A stretch of 10,585 nt of DNA from CAZVWJ01 sp964631325 (lineage in GTDB: Bacteria; T1Sed10-126). Made by a program: the position numbers and the translations under genes. The stretch is taken from NCBI GenBank assembly GCA_964631325.1, contig CAZVWJ010000069.1:1-10585 (forward strand), written 5' to 3'. The notes under the pieces are model-generated. The model had not been told where the DNA came from and made no database searches. It was given only the letters and a program-made list of their open reading frames with translations. Positions 6,125-10,585 of the stretch are shown here, piece after piece (the stretch's first letter is position 1; each line of letters starts with the position of its first letter).

Positions 6125-7497
6125 CTTTCCTCAAGATAACCCAGGCCCAGTTCAATCGCCGTTTCCGTTTCTTCTTCGGATAATTTTCCTTCAGCCGCTC
6201 CCCGGGCATATACGTAGAGCTTATTCAGGTGTTCGTTAAGGCGGTAGAATGGAATTGCTGGCTCAATGTCGTCGCGGAAGACTTTTACTTCGGCGGCCAG
6301 CACGTGGCCCCCGCCGGTAATTTCATCCGGTGCGTTGTATTCATCGGCCAGTTGATTGGAGAGCACGTCGGCGACTTTACCGAGGTGTATTTTGTCGTCA
6401 GTGCCCCGGAAGGAGAAGTGCAGTCCGCCGTCTGTTTTGTTGTTGGCCATGACCATTACGGTTGACTTGCCGCCGTGTTCCCGTGAAATATTTCCGAGCT
6501 TAACACTGCCGACCATGGGCATCAGCCGGGTATCTTCGCCGGTGAACAGATAGAGGTCTGTCTCGCCAAGTTCCCCGTAAAAAGTAGCTGATTCGAAAAG
6601 TTCCATGGTGTAGTCCCAGTCGTTCAGGAAATAGTTGAAAATTTTCTCAACCAGCTCACTTTCGTTGAACAGTTCAAAAATTTCATCCAGGCGTTCTATT
6701 TCCTGGAGTTGTTGAGTTTTGTCAGCCATGTTGACCATTTCATCGAAACAGAGCCGGGTGGCGTCAATTTTGGCCAGCTCCTCGTCCCGGTCCCCGTAAA
6801 AATACTGAAATCCACCGCCGGAAATTGCAAAATACAGCTCGGCGATCTGGTTGAGAAGTAGAGTTTTCTCGCGCTGTTCGATTTCCATCCACGTGGGACG
6901 ACCTTCAAACGGGGTTAGCAAGTTTTCCCAGTCGGATTTCACAGAGTTGTAGAAAGGCTCTACAAAATCGGGAACCATGTCTTTTAACGGCATTAACATC
7001 CAATCCGAGCGCAGAGCATTAAGGGCCAGAAAGTCGTCGTAGGCATCGGTTTCGTCAACCAGTTCAACCAGCATATGAGATTGCAGTCCGGAACAACAGC
7101 TCCCCTCGGGGTTGTAAAGAATACAATCCTCAGGTACGCCGGCCGTGTAATGGTGGTCGACCACGATCACCGGTTCAATTTCTTCCGTCAGTTCATCGTA
7201 TTGTTTCAGTGTTCCTTTATCAAGGATAAAAAGGGCGTCGTATTCATCCCCTTTTTCAGCAAGTTTTTTCTTTACCCGGTCCGTTTCCAGCTCAAAAGTA
7301 TGGGGCAGTTCCACCTGGTAATTATGTCCGGCCCGGTCCAGGTAGCGGGCCAGAATGGCTCCGGCGACCACGCCATCCGGGTCATCGTGGGTGTAAATTA
7401 AGAAGTTCTTTTTTTCGTCGCTGTCAAGGATCTCTACGATTTTTTTTAGCTCGGGATATTTTTCCTCTTGTTTCTTTACGAATTGCTGGTAATTCAT
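6118..7497 (-). CDS. DHH/DHHA1 family phosphoesterase
   Basis: A 459-residue soluble protein with both halves of a DHH phosphoesterase. N-terminal metal-binding motifs: THDDPDG (36-42), ILDKG with Asp93, and VVDHH (112-116), which names the family. Asp151 in DETDAYDD is the likely fourth metal ligand. The DHHA1 substrate-binding domain is C-terminal: STVMVMANN, FSFRG (361-365), and TGGGHVLAAEV (394-404) with the GGGH motif. About 150 residues of acidic, helical sequence lie between. It is longer than NrnA/pAp phosphatases (about 320) and shorter than bacterial RecJ; its length and layout resemble archaeal RecJ-like/GAN proteins. Likely activity is Mn-dependent hydrolysis of short oligonucleotides, cyclic dinucleotides or single-stranded ends. 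Start: ACCTCCC (7503-7509, i.e. GGGAGGT on the - strand) lies 5 nt before ATG. It has its own strong promoter. Confidence 0.9.
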   Translation of the reverse strand: MNYQQFVKKQEEKYPELKKIVEILDSDEKKNFLIYTHDDPDGVVAGAILARYLDRAGHNYQVELPHTFELETDRVKKKLAEKGDEYDALFILDKGTLKQYDELTEEIEPVIVVDHHYTAGVPEDCILYNPEGSCCSGLQSHMLVELVDETDAYDDFLALNALRSDWMLMPLKDMVPDFVEPFYNSVKSDWENLLTPFEGRPTWMEIEQREKTLLLNQIAELYFAISGGGFQYFYGDRDEELAKIDATRLCFDEMVNMADKTQQLQEIERLDEIFELFNESELVEKIFNYFLNDWDYTMELFESATFYGELGETDLYLFTGEDTRLMPMVGSVKLGNISREHGGKSTVMVMANNKTDGGLHFSFRGTDDKIHLGKVADVLSNQLADEYNAPDEITGGGHVLAAEVKVFRDDIEPAIPFYRLNEHLNKLYVYARGAAEGKLSEEETETAIELGLGYLEESD

Positions 7498-7502
7498 ATT
7501 TT

Positions 7503-7509
7503 ACCTCCC
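7503..7509 (-). promoter_or_regulatory. Ribosome binding site of the DHH gene
   Basis: GGGAGGT on the - strand, 5 nt before the ATG whose first base is 7497. It confirms that start. Confidence 0.75.
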
Positions 7510-7554
7510 AAAAATTTGTGATGTTATATGTTAATCTCATTTAACGGGCGTAAC

Positions 7555-7583
7555 ATCATAGCCACCGGGGCACTAAATGTCAA
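7555..7583 (-). promoter_or_regulatory. Near-consensus sigma-70 promoter for the DHH gene
   Basis: On the - strand, TTGACA (7583-7578) and TATGAT (7560-7555) are separated by exactly 17 bp: a perfect -35 and a five-of-six -10. Transcription would start near 7548, giving a leader of about 50 nt before the ATG at 7497. This separates DHH expression from the upstream kinase gene. A 6 bp dyad lies just upstream of the -35 (listed separately). Confidence 0.75.
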
Positions 7584-7593
7584 TAATATCCAC

Positions 7594-7609
7594 AAGTTCC
7601 CCAGAACTT
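7594..7609. promoter_or_regulatory. Inverted repeat upstream of the DHH promoter, possible operator
   Basis: AAGTTC (7594-7599), 4 bp spacer CCCA, GAACTT (7604-7609) is a perfect 6 bp dyad. It sits 10 bp upstream of the -35, centred about 54 bp before the predicted start, a position typical of activator sites. It is not followed by a T run on either strand, so a terminator for the kinase gene is less likely. No regulator is identified. Confidence 0.35.
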
Positions 7610-7663
7610 CAAAACGTCATTGATTTAAAATTTTATTTATCACCGGTTGATGAGATTAAATGC

Positions 7664-8272
7664 CTATTCTCGGAATAAAATGTATTTTCTCCCGAACCGG
7701 CTGAATTTTTCCAGAAATACCGGTTCTTGAAGTCGTTGCTTGTCCTCCGGCTCGACAAGCTCCGAACAGTAGTTGTCCTTTAGCTTGGAGACAGCGTTTA
7801 AATCAATCTGCTTGAATTGCCTGTAAAACCAGTTGTTAACCGGATGAAAACCGGGTTTAAACTGGAAAGAAGTTCCCCAGTCGATAAGTATAGGCTCTTG
7901 TGACGGAGAAACCATAATGTTTTCTTTTCTCTTTAAATCAGAATGGACAATTCCATGGGCGTGAACTGCCCGGACTAACTCGGCGAGTTCTTTAAAAAAA
8001 TCGGGCGTGAGAATGTCAGGGTCAATTTCTCGGAGAGTCTGGCCCTCGCAGTGCTCCATTGCAAAAGAGTAAGTCTTCGGAAAACCGAGAAAATCGGGGA
8101 TTCGCGGAAGCTCTTCCAGGGTTTTAAGGGCCCGAACTTCGCGGCGCAGCATCCACCACTCAAGTTCACGAAGGACCGGAACATCCGGATGCTTGACTCC
8201 CTTGATTACGGCTTTATCACCTTTAAATGTATCAATTTTTACTACGCCCTGGTTGGCATCTTGAATTGCCAT
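7664..8272 (-). CDS. Minimal protein-kinase-fold protein
   Basis: A 202-residue protein with the core of a protein kinase-like fold. Lys24 (AVIKGVKH) fits the ATP-binding Lys, and Glu45 (RREVRALK) the alpha-C Glu. AMEHCEGQTL (71-80) looks like the hinge. HSDLKRKENIM (110-120) supplies the catalytic Asp112, Lys114 and Asn118, and IDWGTSF (130-136) the metal-binding Asp131. The Gly-rich loop is degenerate and the C-lobe is short, as in RIO/Bud32-type or LPS-sugar (Kdo/heptose) kinases. Which group it belongs to is not settled. The start is ATG 8272: TAAGGTG (- strand, 8284-8278) is 5 nt upstream, whereas a TTG one codon earlier would leave 2 nt. It lies downstream of the MsbA-like exporter on the same strand, separated by the palindromic element. 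A lipid or LPS substrate is an inference from that neighbour. Confidence 0.82.
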   Translation of the reverse strand: MAIQDANQGVVKIDTFKGDKAVIKGVKHPDVPVLRELEWWMLRREVRALKTLEELPRIPDFLGFPKTYSFAMEHCEGQTLREIDPDILTPDFFKELAELVRAVHAHGIVHSDLKRKENIMVSPSQEPILIDWGTSFQFKPGFHPVNNWFYRQFKQIDLNAVSKLKDNYCSELVEPEDKQRLQEPVFLEKFSRFGRKYILFRE

Positions 8273-8316
8273 CAAATCACCTTACGGGCTTCACGGGATT
8301 CAGGCTATTTTTTATT

Positions 8317-8324
8317 CTTGATAT
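8317..8324. repeat. Left copy of 8 bp direct repeat CTTGATAT (probable target duplication)
   Basis: CTTGATAT abuts the left end of the palindromic element; an exact copy abuts its right end at 8517-8524. The two copies are exactly 200 bp apart and their outer neighbours differ, as expected of a target-site duplication. Confidence 0.6.
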
Positions 8325-8516
8325 GTCTTCTCCCACAGTTCCCTTTACAAATCAGAAGCACTTTCTGGTAACCGGATTTTTTGAGTCGTCTTGAGCCTGG
8401 ATGGCTCTTAAACGACTCAAAACCTCGGAGAACGCCACGATGGCGTTCGAGAATGAGGTTAGTAGAGAGAGCTTCTGATAAAGAACAATCTGTAACCAGT
8501 ACCCTGGGAGAGCACA
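8325..8516. mobile_element. Palindromic MITE-like element with 8 bp target duplication
   Basis: A 192 bp non-coding imperfect palindrome fills most of the gap between exporter and kinase genes. Ends: GTCTTCTCCCA (8325-8335) against the reverse complement of the right end, GTGCTCTCCCA (8515-8505), 9 of 11 matching. Over 25 bp the ends match at 17. Further in, ATCAGAAGC (8351-8359) pairs perfectly with GCTTCTGAT (8471-8479), then 14 of the next 21 positions match. The centre folds into two hairpins. The first pairs 8379-8389 with 8412-8422 (11 bp), capped by GAGCC/GGCTC. The second pairs GAACGCCA with TGGCGTTC (8430-8437/8441-8448) inside AACCTC/GAGGTT. Exact CTTGATAT copies flank it. It has no transposase, so it would be a non-autonomous miniature element moved in trans. 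A structured RNA is the alternative. Removing it with one repeat leaves a plausible intergenic gap of about 75 bp. Confidence 0.65.
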
Positions 8517-8524
8517 CTTGATAT
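8517..8524. repeat. Right copy of 8 bp direct repeat CTTGATAT
   Basis: Second exact copy, directly after the right end of the palindromic element, 24 bp from the 3' end of the ABC exporter gene. Confidence 0.6.
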
Positions 8525-8547
8525 TTGTGTGAAGATCATCTGGCTAT

Positions 8548-10386
8548 TTAACCAAACGCTGTCTGGAGACTGTCCACCTGGTGGTCGTAAAGCTGTTTAT
8601 AAGTTGCGGAATCTTCAAGTAATTGCTGGTGTGGTCCGACGGCTTCCAGGCGATGATTGTTGAGCACGGCAATTCGATCGACGAACTGGACTGTGGCCAG
8701 GGCGTGAGAAATTGTCAGCAGAGTCATATCCTCCGGCAGTTTTTCCAGCGCTTTCAGGATCATTTTCTCGGACTGGCTGTCCACGCTGGAAGTTGCCTCG
8801 TCGAGGACAAGTATTTGTGGCTCGGAAGCTAGTGCCCGGGCCAAAGACAGCCGCTGTCTTTCTCCCCCGGAAAGTTTAACGCCTTCTTCCCCGACGTTTG
8901 TCTCAAACCCCTCTGATAACTTTTCAATGAAAGGTAATGCTTCCGCTTGGCGGGCCGCTTCCCGAACTTGTGAACTTGCCAGCTCCTTCCGGCCGTATTT
9001 TATATTTTCTTCAATCGACGCATCGAATAAGATGGTGTGTTGGGGAACAAGACCGAATAATCCCCGGTAGGCTTTGAGGTCATACTCAGGCAAGGACTGC
9101 CCGTCGAGACGCAGTTCGCCTTCAGTGGGATCGTAAAATCTCAACAACAGATCAGTGAAAGTGGATTTGCCGGCTCCACTGGGTCCGACAACCGCAATGT
9201 TATCACCGGGTTCGATCTGCAGATTAAAGTCGGCCAACGCCGCTGAGTCTGTTTCCGGATAGCTGTAAGTAACTTCTTCGAAAACAATTTTTTCACGTAA
9301 TTCGGGGGTCTTATCCCCCGATTCCAGGTCAGTATAAACCCGGCGAGATTCGTCGAGCACCTGGTTGATTCGCTCGGCGGCTCCGCGTGCTCCCTGGATT
9401 TTTTTATTGACATCAGTGATTTTTCTAATTGGTTTGTAAATCCAGAACAAAGTGAGCAAAAAAGTCATAAAATCAGCGGGATGAAGGAGGTCGGCGATAA
9501 TTAACCTTCCCCCGAGGTAGAGAAGTCCGATAGCCACTCCGTAGACCAGCAGGTGGACGACGGGTCGCATTATAGAGTTGGCGAAAATTTTTCGCCGCAT
9601 TTTCCGAAAATATTTTTGATTTTCTTCGGCGAAATCTCTGATTTCAGTCGCTTCTGTGGCTTCCGCCTTTATCAGTTTTATTCCGGAAAATTTTTCCTGA
9701 ATACGAGAGAGCAGTTTTCCCAGCACGTCCTGGGAAGCCCGGCTATAACGTTTAATTCTATCCCCCATTTTATAAATAAAATAACCGCAGAGTGGAACTA
9801 CGACAAAGCCGGCGGCCAGCCGCGGCGCCACATAAAGCGCCACTCCGCCGACTATTAAAATTTCCAGTGGCGATTGAATTATGTCCCGGAGCGCTTTGGT
9901 GACAGCAGCTTTGACCCGGTTAATATCGGAGGAAAGCCGGCTCATTAAATCTCCCACGTTTCGTTCTTCAAAAAAAGAAAGAGGTCGCTGAATCATATTT
10001 TCGTAAAGGTCCTGCCGGATGTCTCTACCTACGTTTAACGCAACGTATTTCATGATGAATATTTTTAAGAACTCTGCGATTACTGTCAAACAGAGGATTG
10101 CCAGCCCGGCAAGGCTGACAAAAATCAAAAGCTTCTGTGGTGAACCCTCCACCAGGACAACCTCAGTAGCCTGTGGATGGAGGAAAGGAATCGTCGGAAT
10201 AGTCAGCGTTAATTTATCGCTCAATCCACCTTCAAAAACTTGACGCATTACTTCGCGAAAGAAGAGGAGAAGTGAGCCGTTGGACAGACTGAATAGCAGC
10301 ATCCCCAAAATAGCTACCGCCATGGCCAGCTTATAATTACGAAGGAAGCTCCATAACCATCTGACGAAATCTTTCGTTGTTTTCAT
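8548..10386 (-). CDS. MsbA-like ABC exporter (fused membrane and ATPase domains)
   Basis: A 612-residue half-transporter that would work as a homodimer in the inner membrane. Residues 1-330 are the type-1 exporter membrane domain with six segments and the typical QRPLSFFEERNVGDLMSRLSSD stretch (133-154). The ATPase domain follows: aromatic Tyr374-Tyr376 (A-loop region), Walker A GPSGAGKST (401-409), Q-loop Gln449, signature LSGGERQ (505-511), Walker B ILVLDE (525-530), D-loop SSVDS and H-loop His561. The H-loop reads ISHALAT where ISHRLAT is usual. Layout fits MsbA/lipid A exporters and related multidrug exporters; which substrate is carried is not readable. The first extracellular loop (about 50-85) is fairly long. 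ATG 10386 is the start because AAAAGGAG lies 6 nt upstream; a 26-residue upstream extension of the frame would contain that ribosome site. The kinase gene follows on the same strand. Confidence 0.93.
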   Translation of the reverse strand: MKTTKDFVRWLWSFLRNYKLAMAVAILGMLLFSLSNGSLLLFFREVMRQVFEGGLSDKLTLTIPTIPFLHPQATEVVLVEGSPQKLLIFVSLAGLAILCLTVIAEFLKIFIMKYVALNVGRDIRQDLYENMIQRPLSFFEERNVGDLMSRLSSDINRVKAAVTKALRDIIQSPLEILIVGGVALYVAPRLAAGFVVVPLCGYFIYKMGDRIKRYSRASQDVLGKLLSRIQEKFSGIKLIKAEATEATEIRDFAEENQKYFRKMRRKIFANSIMRPVVHLLVYGVAIGLLYLGGRLIIADLLHPADFMTFLLTLFWIYKPIRKITDVNKKIQGARGAAERINQVLDESRRVYTDLESGDKTPELREKIVFEEVTYSYPETDSAALADFNLQIEPGDNIAVVGPSGAGKSTFTDLLLRFYDPTEGELRLDGQSLPEYDLKAYRGLFGLVPQHTILFDASIEENIKYGRKELASSQVREAARQAEALPFIEKLSEGFETNVGEEGVKLSGGERQRLSLARALASEPQILVLDEATSSVDSQSEKMILKALEKLPEDMTLLTISHALATVQFVDRIAVLNNHRLEAVGPHQQLLEDSATYKQLYDHQVDSLQTAFG

Positions 10387-10585
10387 TTCTTTCTCCTTTT
10401 TTAAGATAATCCCCCAAAGACAGTTGGCAGAATTTTCTATTTTTAAGACCATACATTTTAACATCTATCAGCCAGATAAACATGGAGAGGGTTGAGTGCC
10501 CCGGGATTTTCACATGCTATTTTTGTTAACTTGGTCGCATATCATTTTGGTGAGATCTGTTAAAATTCAGGGCACTCGCTTCCAC
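10387..10585. other. Intergenic region upstream of the ABC exporter
   Basis: About 200 bp to the window end with no supported gene. It holds the exporter ribosome site (AAAAGGAG on the - strand, 10400-10393) and the inverted-repeat structure at 10494-10577. I found no convincing promoter; TAAAAT on the - strand near 10461-10456 lacks a good -35. Confidence 0.5.
10494..10577. repeat. 84 bp region bounded by imperfect inverted repeats
   Basis: GAGTGCCC (10494-10501) is the exact complement of GGGCACTC (10570-10577). With a one-base gap the match extends to about 17 of 20 positions (left continues GGGATTTTCACA, right reversed TGAATTTTAACA). Neither strand has a T run after the structure, so a terminator is unlikely. 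It could be a very small inverted-repeat element, or one end of a larger element cut by the window. No target duplication was seen. Confidence 0.4.

Noticed and set aside
8305..8517. An open frame of 70 codons on the - strand within the palindromic element.
   Set aside because: Its sequence follows from the inverted repeats, it has no ribosome site, and it coincides almost exactly with the palindrome.
8303..8549. A second 8 bp direct repeat, GGCTATTT (8303-8310 and 8542-8549), which could mark wider element borders.
   Set aside because: It is not adjacent to the symmetric ends, and the right copy includes the exporter stop codon. CTTGATAT abuts the inverted ends exactly and is the better target-duplication candidate.
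10387..10464. A 26-residue N-terminal extension of the ABC exporter.
   Set aside because: It contains the AAAAGGAG ribosome site 6 nt before ATG 10386, and the protein from 10386 has the normal exporter N-terminus.

Overview
The window reads as an ordinary bacterial chromosome segment with roughly balanced base composition, dense gene packing, and strong AGGAGG-type ribosome sites in front of many genes. Such sites are common in Bacillota and their diderm relatives, but nothing here fixes the taxon. The MsbA-type ABC exporter would suit an organism with an outer membrane; that is inference, because such exporters also occur in monoderms.

Layout. Genes on the left (to about 3.88 kb) run on the + strand and genes on the right (from 3.88 kb) on the - strand, meeting tail to tail with a 6 bp gap. 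Left block: a possible gene end at the window edge; a promoter with a small Gln/Ala-rich protein (357-599); then a compact run of an acidic 67-residue protein, an internally duplicated multi-pass membrane protein, a DedA-family membrane protein, D-aminoacyl-tRNA deacylase (dtd) and a DUF123-type GIY-YIG protein. Most of these overlap or nearly touch. Right block, read from high to low coordinates: an MsbA-like ABC exporter, a 192 bp palindromic insertion-like element, a minimal protein-kinase-fold protein, a DHH/DHHA1 phosphoesterase with its own near-consensus promoter, a repeat-bearing intergenic region, then an extended SDR (sugar-nucleotide epimerase type) overlapping a UPF0104/LPG-synthase-TM flippase-like membrane protein.

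Functional reading. The dtd/DUF123 pair couples tRNA proofreading to a nuclease-fold protein of unknown role. The SDR/flippase pair and the exporter/kinase pair both suggest envelope lipid or glycoconjugate work, but no substrate can be read from sequence. DedA and UPF0104 proteins are both linked to lipid transport at the membrane in other bacteria.

The most notable non-coding structure is at 8325-8516: a long imperfect palindrome with inner hairpins, bounded by an exact 8 bp direct repeat (CTTGATAT). It looks like a miniature inverted-repeat element inserted between the exporter and kinase genes; a structured RNA is the alternative. Other structures are an array of degenerate 8-mers (6061-6124), a possible second inverted-repeat element at the right edge (10494-10577), and a 6 bp dyad just upstream of the DHH promoter. 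I found no CRISPR array, rRNA, tRNA, transposase or obvious defence system.
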